In this document: piece after piece, positions 8,685-18,025 of the stretch
Numbering within the stretch: the first letter of the stretch is position 1
How the letters are laid out: each line of letters starts with the position of its first letter
From: an uncultured Prevotella sp.
GTDB taxonomy: Bacteria > Bacteroidota > Bacteroidia > Bacteroidales > Bacteroidaceae
Assembly (NCBI GenBank): GCA_944320195.1
Contig: CALUGP010000003.1
Location: 1 to 64,000 of the forward strand
Direction: 5' to 3'
DNA length: 64,000 bases
Notes under the pieces: model-generated
Database searches by the model: none
What the model was told of the DNA's origin: nothing
Seen by the model: only the letters and a program-made list of their open reading frames with translations
Made by a program: the position numbers and the translations under genes

Positions 8685-8708
8685 AATCTTCTTGCGTTTT
8701 TAATGTGA

Positions 8709-10238
8709 TTAATAGCCGGGGTTCTGTACTATTTGCGGGTTGGCGTCGATCTCGTGCTGAGGTATCGGCCATATGAAATGGTTATGACCGGCCGGCCTTG
8801 TCAGGTCTGTCGATGTACTTGAGCCGGGCAGGTTGCAGAGGTCTTCCTGCTGCGGAGTGCCGCGGGTCACGCCCATGTCCCAACGCTTCAGGTCGAACAG
8901 GCGCACGCCCTCGCCGATGAACTCGCGCTGACGCTCGTTCCTGATTTCGGTCATCAGCACGTCGCTTGTTGCGAAAGTCTTGTCATCATAGTCAGTGATG
9001 CGCTCGCGCTCCATGTCGTTCAGCCACTTGGCGCCCTCGCTCACGTTGCCCTGCATGGCGTAAGCCTCGGCCGCGATGAGGTACATCTCTGAGATGCGGA
9101 GCACCTTCGGCTCTACCATGAAGCGAGAGTACTCGTCCTGCTGGTTCTGAGTGTAAAGGAAACCGTGGTCTGTAAACTTGTTCAGGGCAGATACAATGCC
9201 GCTTGTTCCGGCATTGGTGTTTACGAGAGTGTCAACGAAGTACGTTCCTTTACGTATGTCGTTTTCGGCATAAAGGTCGATGACGTCTTGTGTAGGGATG
9301 TAGTCCGGCACTTGCCCTTCCTGATAGGGAAGGAACAACGCGCCAGTCTGTCCGGCACGGTCGCTGGCACTTGTGACGGCAAGCTTGAATATGCTCTCGG
9401 TGTCAAAGTCGTCCCACCAGAAGTCTTGCATCATCTCCGGAGAGTTGACCAGCGTGTAGGTGCCCGAGTTGATCACCTCTATCGCCTTCTGTGCGGCTGT
9501 CTGGTAGTTGTCCATTGCCAGTGCCACGCGAGCCTGCAGGGCTGTAACGGCATCTGTGGTTACGTAAAAGCTGCTCTGCTCGCCTGCCGCGTTGATGTAG
9601 ACGGCGGCGCTGTCGAGGTCGTCGGTTATCTGCTTGTAGGTCTCACGCAGCGTCTTGCGTGCGGGATAAGTGCCGGCATCAGACGACGGATAGTAGTCCA
9701 GACGGTAAGAAACTCCGCTGTTGGGCTGGTCTGCCGTGCTCTCGTCGAAGTCGGCGCAGAAGAACTTTGCCAGCTCGGCCAGGCAGTAAGCCCTCATGAA
9801 GAAGGCCTCGCCCTTGATGTTCTCTATCTCTGCCAGCGTCGCGGGAGTGAACAGGTTAGTGTTGGACATGTCGCACTTGTTGTAGCCGTCGATGATGAAG
9901 TTGGCGCGTGCGATGATTGCCTGCAGGTTGCTGTACACTGTTTCAACCTCGGCAGTGCTGCTGGGGCCGATGTTCCAGCTATAGAACGTGTTGTACGTAT
10001 TTGAATATCCCATCACCGAGTTGAACTCGTCTCCCTGCACGTCTGCCGTGTTGCAGAAAGAGGGGGAGTACACGCAAGAGCGCATGCCGCTGTAAAGGCT
10101 GTTGCGCTGGTTCTCGAAATCGGTGGGCGTCTGCAGTGCCTCTGAGTCAGGAATCGAGTCGTAAGGAGTCTTGTCCATGTCGCACGCAGTGAACGTTAGC
10201 GCAAGCGCCATCACCGGTAATAATATCTTTTTGTTCAT
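8709..10238 (-). CDS. SusD/RagB-like outer-membrane lipoprotein (left locus)
   Basis: This 509-residue protein caps the SusC-like channel and captures ligand at the cell surface. The signal peptide ends in a lipobox (LTFTAC, Cys18) when the ATG at 10238 is used. The longer open frame starting at 10271 would add 11 charged residues before the signal peptide and is rejected. SusD features include the helical repeat segments (GEAFFMRAYCLAELAKFF, ALQARVALAMDNY) and the C-terminal RQREFIGEGVRLFDLKRW motif. The susC stop codon is 36 bp upstream, so the two are cotranscribed. The nearby protease suggests a peptide ligand (RagB-like), but this is inference. Confidence 0.95.
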   Translation of the reverse strand: MNKKILLPVMALALTFTACDMDKTPYDSIPDSEALQTPTDFENQRNSLYSGMRSCVYSPSFCNTADVQGDEFNSVMGYSNTYNTFYSWNIGPSSTAEVETVYSNLQAIIARANFIIDGYNKCDMSNTNLFTPATLAEIENIKGEAFFMRAYCLAELAKFFCADFDESTADQPNSGVSYRLDYYPSSDAGTYPARKTLRETYKQITDDLDSAAVYINAAGEQSSFYVTTDAVTALQARVALAMDNYQTAAQKAIEVINSGTYTLVNSPEMMQDFWWDDFDTESIFKLAVTSASDRAGQTGALFLPYQEGQVPDYIPTQDVIDLYAENDIRKGTYFVDTLVNTNAGTSGIVSALNKFTDHGFLYTQNQQDEYSRFMVEPKVLRISEMYLIAAEAYAMQGNVSEGAKWLNDMERERITDYDDKTFATSDVLMTEIRNERQREFIGEGVRLFDLKRWDMGVTRGTPQQEDLCNLPGSSTSTDLTRPAGHNHFIWPIPQHEIDANPQIVQNPGY

Positions 10239-10274
10239 ATCTATATCTTCTTTCTTCTTGATGTGACACATTTA

Positions 10275-13200
10275 TTAGAATGTTATCTGCGCACCGAACG
10301 AATACTGGCGCGTGTTAGGATAGTCGCCGAGCGTTACAGAGCTGTTCACCTCGGGGTCGTAGCCTGAGTAGCCGGTGAAGGTCAAGAGGTTACGTCCGGT
10401 GAAGAACACCTTTACGCCCTTGATGAAGTGGGTGGCGTCCATCCATTTCTTGGGAAGCGTGTAAGACAGCTGCAACAGCTTCAGGCGGACATATGAAGCG
10501 TTCTCGAGGAACTGCGTGTCAAGCTGGCGTTGGCAGTCGGCGGCGGGCACGTCGGTGATGTCGCCCGGCTCCATCCACATGTCGAGCATCTTTGTGGTCA
10601 TGTTTGCCGATCCGGCATTAACAGGGTTCTCCAAGAGGTAACGCTCGTTGTTCCACATGTAGCGGTCGAACATGCCAGAGAACTGCACGTCGAGCTGCAG
10701 GCCCTTCCATGAAACGGTGGTGGAGAGACCGGCCGACCAGGGAGCGATGGACTGCTTTCCGGTCTGCACTCGGTTGGCCTCAGAGTATGTCTTGGTGTAA
10801 TTGCCGTCCTTGTCGAGCCATACGCTCTGTCCGTCGACGGGATCCACGTGGCTCCAGCGCACCATATAGAACTCGTTGAAAGAGCGGCCCACCTCAAGCT
10901 GGGCGAAGTCTCCGTATTCCAGCTTGTCAAGACCCTGGAACAGCTTGGTTATCTTGTTTGAGTTGTAGTTGCCGTTCACGCGGACGTTCCAGTACCAGTC
11001 CTTGTTCTTGAGAATGTCAACGCCGATGGTGAAGTCCACACCGCGGTTGCGCATCTCTGAGACGTTGCCCCAGCCTCCGGTGAAACCTGTGGTGTAAGAA
11101 TAAGGTATCTCCATCAACATGTCTGACGTCTGCTTGTTGTAGAACTCAACGCTTAGGTCCAAGCGGTCGAACAGGCGGGCGGTAAGACCGATGTTGAGAG
11201 TCTTCACAACCTCCCAAGACAGGTCGCGGTTGCCCGGGTTTGCGATGGCCGTTGCGGGGTTGCCATTGTAAGAGCCGTTGGCCGCAACGAGGCCGAGAGC
11301 CATGTAGGGGTCGATGCCGGAGTTACCGGTAGAGCCGTAGCTGGCCTTGATCTGCAAGTCGTTGAGCCAGCTCTTGGTTGACTGCATGAACTTTTCGTTG
11401 GTGACGTTCCACATTGCAGCCACAGCGCCGAACGTACCCCACTGGTGTCCCTTGGCGAAGAGCGAAGAGCCGTCGCGGCGGATTGAGGCGTCGAGGAAGT
11501 AGCGTTCCTTGTAGTTGTAGTTGAGCATGCCGAACCAAGAGTTGCGCACTTCCTCGCTGATAGAGTGCGAAGGAACGTCGACACCGCTCTGTGCGGCGGC
11601 CGACATGAGCATCAGTCGGTTGTCGGTAAGGCCACTAACGCTTACTCCGAACGACTCTGTCTTGTTGGTCATTGACTCCTGTCCGAGCAGCACGGTCATG
11701 TGATGGTCTTTCAGGAAGTCAAACTTGTATTCAACGGTGTTTGTCACCGTCCAGCGGTAGAAGCGTGAGAAGTTCTCCCATGCAGAGCCAGTTGGGTTGA
11801 TTGTCGGCAGTCCGTCAGCAATTGTATTGTAATACTTCTGGCTGCCGCGGCGGTCGTTCCAGTCAAGGCCGACAGCCGAGCGGATGTTGAGTCCCTTGAC
11901 AGGGTTGATGTTTACGTATGCGTTCTCGTTCAGGCGGACGCGGTTGTAGACGATGGGCTGTATCTTCGACAGATAGTCTGGTGATATGTAGCCGAGCATG
12001 TCGTAAATCTTAAGCTCGTCGCCGTAGCCGAGGAACTCGCTGTTGGCGTAGTCTATCGAGCCGTCGGGGTTGTACGCCAGGCCGAGAATCTCGCGGTCGG
12101 GCTGCGTGGGCAGGTACATGTTGGCTGCGAAAGACTTGTTGTAGACGCTGTTGGCAGAGCTGCTCCACAGGGTGGTCTGCTCCTTGTTGTAAGCCAGGTT
12201 TGAGTTGGTTCCAATCTTCAGCCACGGAGTGATGTTGGCCTCGAGGTTGGCGCGCAGCGTCTCGCGGCGCATCCATGAGTCGTCATAAAGACCGTCTGCA
12301 TCGTAGTGTGAGAACGAAACATAGTAAGACATGTTCTGCGAACCACCGCTTATGCTGGCGTCAATCTGAGTGGTCGGGGCCGTGTTGCCCAGGTATTTCT
12401 TCTTCCAGTCTGTGCCCAGGTTGTTCTTCAGGTAAAAGTTCTTCATGTCCTGGAACGACTGGTTGTTGGCGTATGACGGGGTCATCATCTCCTGGAAGCG
12501 GAACCACTGCTCCACGTTCATCACCTCGGAACCGTCGTGGGCAACCTCCGAGATGGAGTACTGTGCCGTGACGTTGATCTTCGGAGCCTCGCCGAACTTG
12601 GCCCTCTTGGACGTTATGATGACAACGCCGTTGGCGGCGCGCGAACCGTAGATGGCCGTTGAAGACGCGTCCTTGAGCACCGTCACGTTCTCAACGTCGT
12701 TGGGGTTGAGCGAAGTGAACGTCTGAGCGGATATCTCGCTGCCGTCGAGGATGAACAAAGGCTCGGTCGAGGCGTTGATTGACGTGGTACCGCGTATGGT
12801 CATGCTTGTCGTTGCAGAAGGCTCGCCCGAAGAGGTGAACACCTGCAAACCGGCCACCTGGCCCTGCAAAGCGTCGCCCAGGTTGGCAACGGGGCGGTTG
12901 GCTATGGCGTCGCCCGACACAGTGGAGACTGATCCGGCGATGGTTCCGAGCTTACGGGCCGAACCGTAGCCGGTGACCACAAGCTCGTCGAGCGCGTTGT
13001 CGTCGCTCTCGAGGGTTATCCTGATGTTGCGGCCGGCCTTCACGCGCGCCTCCTTCATTCCGATGTAGGTCACCGTGAGATAAGAGTCCGCCGGGGCGTT
13101 GATGCTGAACTTTCCGTCAACATCGGTCACCGTGCCGGTGTTAGACCCTTCGACGCGCACCGTAGCGCCGACGACGGGTTGGCCGTCCTCCTGCGACACC

Positions 13201-13286
13201 ACCGTGCCCGTGACTGCTGTTTGGGCCAGTGCCATCCCCACGCATAGGAACAGCGAGGCCAAAATCATTGTTAGTCTTTTTTCCAT
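10275..13286 (-). CDS. SusC/RagA-like TonB-dependent transporter (left locus)
   Basis: This 1003-residue outer-membrane channel imports ligand with TonB energy. It has a signal peptide (residues 1-21), a CarboxypepD_reg-like domain (about 25-95), the SusC plug region (LDELVVTGYG, then GSRAANGVVIITSKR) and a barrel ending in the aromatic terminus YSFGAQITF. The first 46 codons and 31 bp of leader are almost identical, in inverted orientation, to the susC at 14758 (13180-13317 against 14727-14864, one mismatch in 138 bp). The rest of the two proteins differs strongly. No TAnnTTTG box is visible in the 100 bp upstream of this copy, unlike the right-hand copy. Confidence 0.96.
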   Translation of the reverse strand: MEKRLTMILASLFLCVGMALAQTAVTGTVVSQEDGQPVVGATVRVEGSNTGTVTDVDGKFSINAPADSYLTVTYIGMKEARVKAGRNIRITLESDDNALDELVVTGYGSARKLGTIAGSVSTVSGDAIANRPVANLGDALQGQVAGLQVFTSSGEPSATTSMTIRGTTSINASTEPLFILDGSEISAQTFTSLNPNDVENVTVLKDASSTAIYGSRAANGVVIITSKRAKFGEAPKINVTAQYSISEVAHDGSEVMNVEQWFRFQEMMTPSYANNQSFQDMKNFYLKNNLGTDWKKKYLGNTAPTTQIDASISGGSQNMSYYVSFSHYDADGLYDDSWMRRETLRANLEANITPWLKIGTNSNLAYNKEQTTLWSSSANSVYNKSFAANMYLPTQPDREILGLAYNPDGSIDYANSEFLGYGDELKIYDMLGYISPDYLSKIQPIVYNRVRLNENAYVNINPVKGLNIRSAVGLDWNDRRGSQKYYNTIADGLPTINPTGSAWENFSRFYRWTVTNTVEYKFDFLKDHHMTVLLGQESMTNKTESFGVSVSGLTDNRLMLMSAAAQSGVDVPSHSISEEVRNSWFGMLNYNYKERYFLDASIRRDGSSLFAKGHQWGTFGAVAAMWNVTNEKFMQSTKSWLNDLQIKASYGSTGNSGIDPYMALGLVAANGSYNGNPATAIANPGNRDLSWEVVKTLNIGLTARLFDRLDLSVEFYNKQTSDMLMEIPYSYTTGFTGGWGNVSEMRNRGVDFTIGVDILKNKDWYWNVRVNGNYNSNKITKLFQGLDKLEYGDFAQLEVGRSFNEFYMVRWSHVDPVDGQSVWLDKDGNYTKTYSEANRVQTGKQSIAPWSAGLSTTVSWKGLQLDVQFSGMFDRYMWNNERYLLENPVNAGSANMTTKMLDMWMEPGDITDVPAADCQRQLDTQFLENASYVRLKLLQLSYTLPKKWMDATHFIKGVKVFFTGRNLLTFTGYSGYDPEVNSSVTLGDYPNTRQYSFGAQITF

Positions 13287-13317
13287 AAATACTCTCTCTA
13301 ATTAAATAAATAAGTTA
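13180..13317 (-). repeat. Left arm of a 138-bp inverted repeat (susC 5' end)
   Basis: Read on the minus strand this covers the leader, start codon, signal peptide and first mature residues of the left susC. It matches 14727-14864 at 137 of 138 positions. The enclosed spacer is 13318-14726. Confidence 0.95.
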
Positions 13318-13396
13318 CAACTTTGTAACTAATATCTCGCGCGCGTATATTTAATAAGGTATGTCCGGAATAGGGAGAATGTGTTTGGAGCCCTCA

Positions 13397-13608
13397 TCCA
13401 AGCGGTCGGTGGCAAGCCGTCATGCCGCACCTTGATGCGGCATCCAGTCGATAATATAAAGGCGCAGTCGAAAAGACAAAGGCGGCTTACCCCTATGGCT
13501 GCTTTCTGGATTCCGCTTTTCAGCGGAACTGAAAGTCGCCGTTAAGGCAATGACTGATTACCCACCGACTTGCAAATAACTGACAAGTGTGACATCCCTG
13601 TTATGCCG
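13397..13608. repeat. Chimeric palindromic element
   Basis: The left arm 13397-13447 carries the GTCATGCCGCA-type hairpin. The right arm 13506-13554 carries a different variant (CTGGATTCCGCTTTTCAGCG, then the CTGAAAGTCGCCGTTAAGG module of the 2048 element). Beyond it, 13565-13608 repeats the outer module of the 5070-5287 element. The mix indicates exchange between elements. Confidence 0.75.
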
Positions 13609-13641
13609 AACTCACGACGCTAAAAATTCTATTAATAACAA

Positions 13642-13870
13642 CATCCAACCTTAATCCAGGCAGTCGGCAACTGTCATTCCGCGCTCCGACGCGGAATCCA
13701 GAGAACATCCAGTACATCAAACAGCATATGCGGTATTTACTGGATTCCGCGTCAAGGCGCGGAATGACGGTTACCGACAGCCTGGATTATGGCAGGATGT
13801 ATTTGCAAATGAAATGATGTGTCACATTTAATAGAGCCATACGGCCACCCAAAAGGTTTGCGGATGAACC
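13642..13870. repeat. Palindromic element, partly asymmetric
   Basis: The arms 13642-13701 and 13740-13801 contain ATCCAGGCAGTCGGCAACTG and its complement. The right flank continues through the modules of the 2048 element to its tip GGTTTGCGGATGAACC at 13855-13870, while the matching left tip is missing. Confidence 0.75.
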
Positions 13871-14269
13871 ACGCAAGGGCGTATAAACATTTGAATATCA
13901 GTGCAATACGTCTCTCGCGAAACGTGCGGGCATGATGAATCATGTCCCTACAAGGGCGGTATTCTTAATGTTGACGCGCGTTCTGACACTAATCACCGCA
14001 AAACGCCCTTACGGCTTACACTTTGATTCCCGTTGAAGCGCGAGAAGGCCGTCGGCGGAAAACAAAAGACGCCGGGACGTAAATACGGCAAGGACAAGTG
14101 TGCAAGCGCAAATGCCTGTCACGCAATGCTTTAGCCTGAAACACGCCACAGTGTGCAATGAAAAACGGCCGTCTTGTGCCTGTTTTTCCGCATTCGCCGC
14201 CACGAAACACCGCTTTCACCGCCCAGGCAGACGCCTTTCGCCGCCCGGAAAAAGTGCCATCCGCAATGC
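13871..14269. other. Spacer between the divergent susC genes, no gene seen
   Basis: Several overlapping open frames exist on both strands here, but none has a recognisable product, a promoter or a plausible start, and they overlap repeat units. A 23-bp word (13937-13959, containing CATGTCCCTACAAGGGCGG) recurs at 24878-24900, upstream of the tyrosine recombinase. Confidence 0.5.
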
Positions 14270-14345
14270 AAAAGGCCGCAAAACGCAATGCGATTCATGC
14301 CCCTTTGCATCGCAAAAGGCCGCAAACCGCCACCGCTCAGGCCGC
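14270..14345. repeat. 22-bp-period palindrome array, degenerate, locus 3
   Basis: Units starting at 14270, 14292 and 14314 (AAAAGGCCGCAAAAC-like) keep the 22-bp spacing but have lost the second half of the palindrome. No clear partner motif is seen. Confidence 0.6.
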
Positions 14346-14700
14346 AAACCGCCCTCTGCCCGAGCCAGAACCGCCGCCAGGGCCGACATTTCCTAAGTGA
14401 CATTTTGCCACGCCGTGCGCCCAAACAGGCGTAAAAACGATTTGCCGCGAACGACGCGCCATTGTCAGCAAAAACCTGCGACAAACAGCCGGAAACACAC
14501 GCGTCTGACGCAAAAAAACTGCATAAAGGTGATGCTTATACACTTTTTATGCAACTCCTGTACGTGCAAAATGACAGAAAAAAGGCTGTCACAGTTACAC
14601 TTTAAGCAGCAAAACGTGTGAAATTGTTAGTGTTTTGTTAAAATAAGAAGTTATAAACGCATTTTTTTCAGATTTGTTTCGTTTATATTGAAATTATCTT

Positions 14701-14708
14701 TAATTTTG
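14701..14708 (+). promoter_or_regulatory. -7 box of the right susC promoter
   Basis: TAATTTTG fits the TAnnTTTG consensus and lies 50 bp before the start codon at 14758, just outside the 138-bp repeat arm. No TTTG is found at the 19-bp distance (TTCG is there instead), so an activator may be needed. Confidence 0.65.
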
Positions 14709-14726
14709 CAAATTGTAACAAAAGTA

Positions 14727-14864
14727 TAACTTATTTATTTAATTAGAGAGAGTATTTATGGAAAAAAGACTAACAATGATTTTGGCCTCGCTGTTCCTAT
14801 GCGTGGGGATGGCACTAGCCCAAACAGCAGTCACGGGCACGGTGGTGTCGCAGGAGGACGGCCA
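14727..14864 (+). repeat. Right arm of the 138-bp inverted repeat (susC 5' end)
   Basis: This is the inverted partner of 13180-13317. The only internal mismatch is a silent change at 14817. Identity stops sharply at 14865 and upstream of 14727. Confidence 0.95.
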
Positions 14865-17800
14865 GCCCATCATCGGAGCGACGGTCCGCGTGACCGGCAC
14901 GCAGGCCGGAACCGTGACCGACGCCAACGGAAAGTTCTCGCTCCAGTTGCCGTCGGGCCACGACAAGCTGCAAGTGTCTTACGTCGGAATGGTGACGCAG
15001 GACGTCACCGTCCGCGGACGCAACGTCACCGTAAGGCTCGAGCCTGACCAGACAGACCTCGACGAGGTGATGGTCGTTGCCTACGGTACGGCCAAGAAGT
15101 CGGCCTTCACCGGCTCGGCAGCGGTGGTAAGTTCTGAAGATATAGGAAAAGTACAGGTAACAAACCCTATAGACGCTCTTAAGGGTAAGGCGTCAGGTGT
15201 GCAGATATATTCTCCTACTGGTGCTCCCGGTTCAACGCCTACTATCCGCATCCGTGGTGTCAACTCAATCAACGCGGGCAGTGATCCTCTTATTGTTGTT
15301 GACGGCTCGCCGTATGACGGAAGCTTCAACGATATCAACCCTGTCGATGTAGAGAGCATTACAGTGCTCAAAGACGCGGCATCTACAGCTCTTTACGGTG
15401 CGCGCGGAGGTAACGGAGTTGTCCTCATTACCACGAAATCAGCAAAGAAGGGCAAGGACGCAACTATTACAGTTGATGCCAAATGGGGATCAAACTCGCG
15501 CGCAACTCCTTTTTACAAGACCATAAACTCGCCCGCCGGATACTACGAGGCATGGTATAAGGGTCTTTATAACTACGCCATGAACACTCCGAGCATAGGA
15601 GTGACCAACGCCACGCAGGCATGGCAGTGGGCCAACGAGCACCTAATCGAGGCCGATGCTAATACGAAGAACTACGGTCTGGGCTATAACGTATACACCG
15701 TTCCTGAAGGACAGTACCTCATCGGACAGAACGGCAAACTCAACCCCAACGCCACGCTCGGCAGCATAAGGAACTACAATGGTAACTCTTACCTGCTTAC
15801 TCCGGACGACTGGCAGGATGCCACATTCAGCAACAGCCTGCGTCAGGAGTACACCATATCTGCATCGGGCAGCACTGACAAGAGCAGCTTCTATGGCTCT
15901 GTGAACTATCTGTCTAATGACGGTATCACAGTAGGCTCAGACTATGAGCGCTTCACTGGCCGTCTTAATGCGGATTATCAGGCTAAGCCGTGGTTCAAGA
16001 TCGGCGGTAACCTTACTTATTCGCACTACAGCCGCAACTACCTTGGCGACGACGGTGCCGGAGCAAGCGTGGGTAACGTGTTCTCAACTACTTACATGGC
16101 ACCAATTTATCCCCTTTACGTGCGTGATGCGCAAGGCAACATTCTTTACGACGAAGAGGCGAAGATAAATGTTTACGACTACGGAGATGGCGCATACACC
16201 GGTTTGGTTCGTCCATATATGAACACTGGCAACCCTTTGTCTGACAATATCCTGAACGAGAACAACACTGAGGGCAACATGTTCAACGGTACTGGTACGG
16301 CCGAGATACGTCTGCCTTACGGCTTTACAATCACGTCAATCAACAACGTTTACCTCAATGAGTCACGCTATACGAACGCCGTAAACCCGTGGTTCGGACA
16401 GTATGCATCTAACGGCGGTACTTTAACCAAGGAACACATGCGCACATGGTCATACAACTATCAGCAGCGTATCAACTGGCACCAGACATACGGCAAGCAT
16501 GACATCGAAGTCATGGTAGGCCACGAGTACTACCGCAGCCGCGGCTATGACCTCTATTATGGTATGAGCAGGGTGTTCTCGTTTGACAACCATGAGCTTG
16601 CCGGAGCAATCATTCCCGGAAGCGGCTCTTCATATACATCTGACTACAACACAGAGTCTTGGCTCAGCCGCGCACAGTACAACTATGACGAAAAGTACTT
16701 CGTTTCAGGCTCATACCTGCGCCAGGCTTCGTCACGTTTCCACCCGGATCACCAATGGGGTAACTTCTGGTCGATCGGCGGCGGATGGCTCATCAACAAG
16801 GAAAGTTGGTTCAACGCCCCGTGGGTTGACGAGCTGAAACTCAAGGCCTCTTACGGAGAGAACGGTAACGACAACATCAGCGACCTGCTATTCACCTCTT
16901 ATTATAGCATTACAAACTCGAATGATCAGGTTTCACTTGTTCCTTCATCACTCGGAAACGAAGAGATAACATGGGAAAAGAACGGAAAGTTCAATGTGGG
17001 TGTTGATTTCAGCTTCTTCAATGGTCGCCTCTCTGGTACGGCAGAGTTCTATTACAACAAGACCATCGACATGCTGTCATGGTTCTCGCTGCCAGAGTCT
17101 TTCGGATGGACCGGATACTACACTAACATTGGAAACATGGTGAACCATGGCTTTGAGATGTCTCTTAGCGGTGACATCATCCGCACGAAAGACCTTACAT
17201 GGTCGCTCTATGCCAACCTGACGACCAATCACAATGAGATAACCAAACTCGCTCCCGAGCGTAAGACACAGCACGTTGACGGCGTAGACGGATACGCTTC
17301 AGGTACATATTTCTATGGTGAGGGCATTTCCAGATACACCATTTACATGCCGAAATACGCAGGAGTTTACTACAATGAAAACGACCCGAGCGACCCCGAT
17401 AACGGTAAGGCAATGTATTACAAGAATGTTTACAGCACTGACGATAACGGTAACCAGGTGATTACAGGCCGGACTACAACAACAACATACTCTGAGGCTG
17501 ACCAATATCTCTGTGGCGACGCACTGCCCGATGTTTACGGAGGTTTCGGAACGAGCTTGAAATGGAAAGGCTTTGATTTCTCTGTAGACTTCACATACCA
17601 GATTGGCGGTAAGGTTTATGACTCTACTTATGCCAGCCTTATGGATCTTACGCAAGGTTACAGCATTCACGAGGACATGCTCAACGCATGGAGCCTTGAC
17701 AATCTTGGCAGCAACATTCCTCGTATGCAGTACAACGACGTAAATATGGCTTCGTCCTCAGACCGTTTCCTCATAAGCGCATCATACTTGAGCTTGCAGA

Positions 17801-18006
17801 ACATCACGCTGGGATACACTCTGCCCAAGTCGCTTACGTCAAAGATCGGCATCCAAGGCTTGCGTCTCTATTTTGTAGGCGACAACCTTTGGACATGGTC
17901 AAAGCGCCAGGGACTCGACCCGCGTCAGAGCATCACAGGCTCGGCTTCTTCTGACTATTATTCGGCTATACGCACGATTTCAGGAGGTATTACCGTTACA
18001 TTCTAA
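14758..18006 (+). CDS. SusC/RagA-like TonB-dependent transporter (right locus)
   Basis: This 1082-residue protein has a signal peptide (1-21), a CarboxypepD_reg-like domain (about 25-100), the plug segment (DEVMVVAYGTAKKSAFTG, then YGARGGNGVVLITTKS) and a C-terminal strand ending GGITVTF. The first 36 codons are nearly identical to the left susC. Up to about 15115 the gene is GC-rich, and beyond that point base composition and codon use shift to a more AT-rich style that continues through susD. The gene therefore looks like a chimera joining a local 5' end to an imported body. It heads an operon with susD (20 bp on) and a lipoprotein. The ligand is unknown; the downstream M6 protease makes peptides possible. 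Confidence 0.96.
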   Translation: MEKRLTMILASLFLCVGMALAQTAVTGTVVSQEDGQPIIGATVRVTGTQAGTVTDANGKFSLQLPSGHDKLQVSYVGMVTQDVTVRGRNVTVRLEPDQTDLDEVMVVAYGTAKKSAFTGSAAVVSSEDIGKVQVTNPIDALKGKASGVQIYSPTGAPGSTPTIRIRGVNSINAGSDPLIVVDGSPYDGSFNDINPVDVESITVLKDAASTALYGARGGNGVVLITTKSAKKGKDATITVDAKWGSNSRATPFYKTINSPAGYYEAWYKGLYNYAMNTPSIGVTNATQAWQWANEHLIEADANTKNYGLGYNVYTVPEGQYLIGQNGKLNPNATLGSIRNYNGNSYLLTPDDWQDATFSNSLRQEYTISASGSTDKSSFYGSVNYLSNDGITVGSDYERFTGRLNADYQAKPWFKIGGNLTYSHYSRNYLGDDGAGASVGNVFSTTYMAPIYPLYVRDAQGNILYDEEAKINVYDYGDGAYTGLVRPYMNTGNPLSDNILNENNTEGNMFNGTGTAEIRLPYGFTITSINNVYLNESRYTNAVNPWFGQYASNGGTLTKEHMRTWSYNYQQRINWHQTYGKHDIEVMVGHEYYRSRGYDLYYGMSRVFSFDNHELAGAIIPGSGSSYTSDYNTESWLSRAQYNYDEKYFVSGSYLRQASSRFHPDHQWGNFWSIGGGWLINKESWFNAPWVDELKLKASYGENGNDNISDLLFTSYYSITNSNDQVSLVPSSLGNEEITWEKNGKFNVGVDFSFFNGRLSGTAEFYYNKTIDMLSWFSLPESFGWTGYYTNIGNMVNHGFEMSLSGDIIRTKDLTWSLYANLTTNHNEITKLAPERKTQHVDGVDGYASGTYFYGEGISRYTIYMPKYAGVYYNENDPSDPDNGKAMYYKNVYSTDDNGNQVITGRTTTTTYSEADQYLCGDALPDVYGGFGTSLKWKGFDFSVDFTYQIGGKVYDSTYASLMDLTQGYSIHEDMLNAWSLDNLGSNIPRMQYNDVNMASSSDRFLISASYLSLQNITLGYTLPKSLTSKIGIQGLRLYFVGDNLWTWSKRQGLDPRQSITGSASSDYYSAIRTISGGITVTF

Positions 18007-18025
18007 CTGAAAAAATTACAACAAC

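Noticed and set aside
13871..14621. Several 60-120-codon open frames in the susC spacer
   Set aside because: They overlap one another on both strands and run through repeat units. None has a promoter or a recognisable product.
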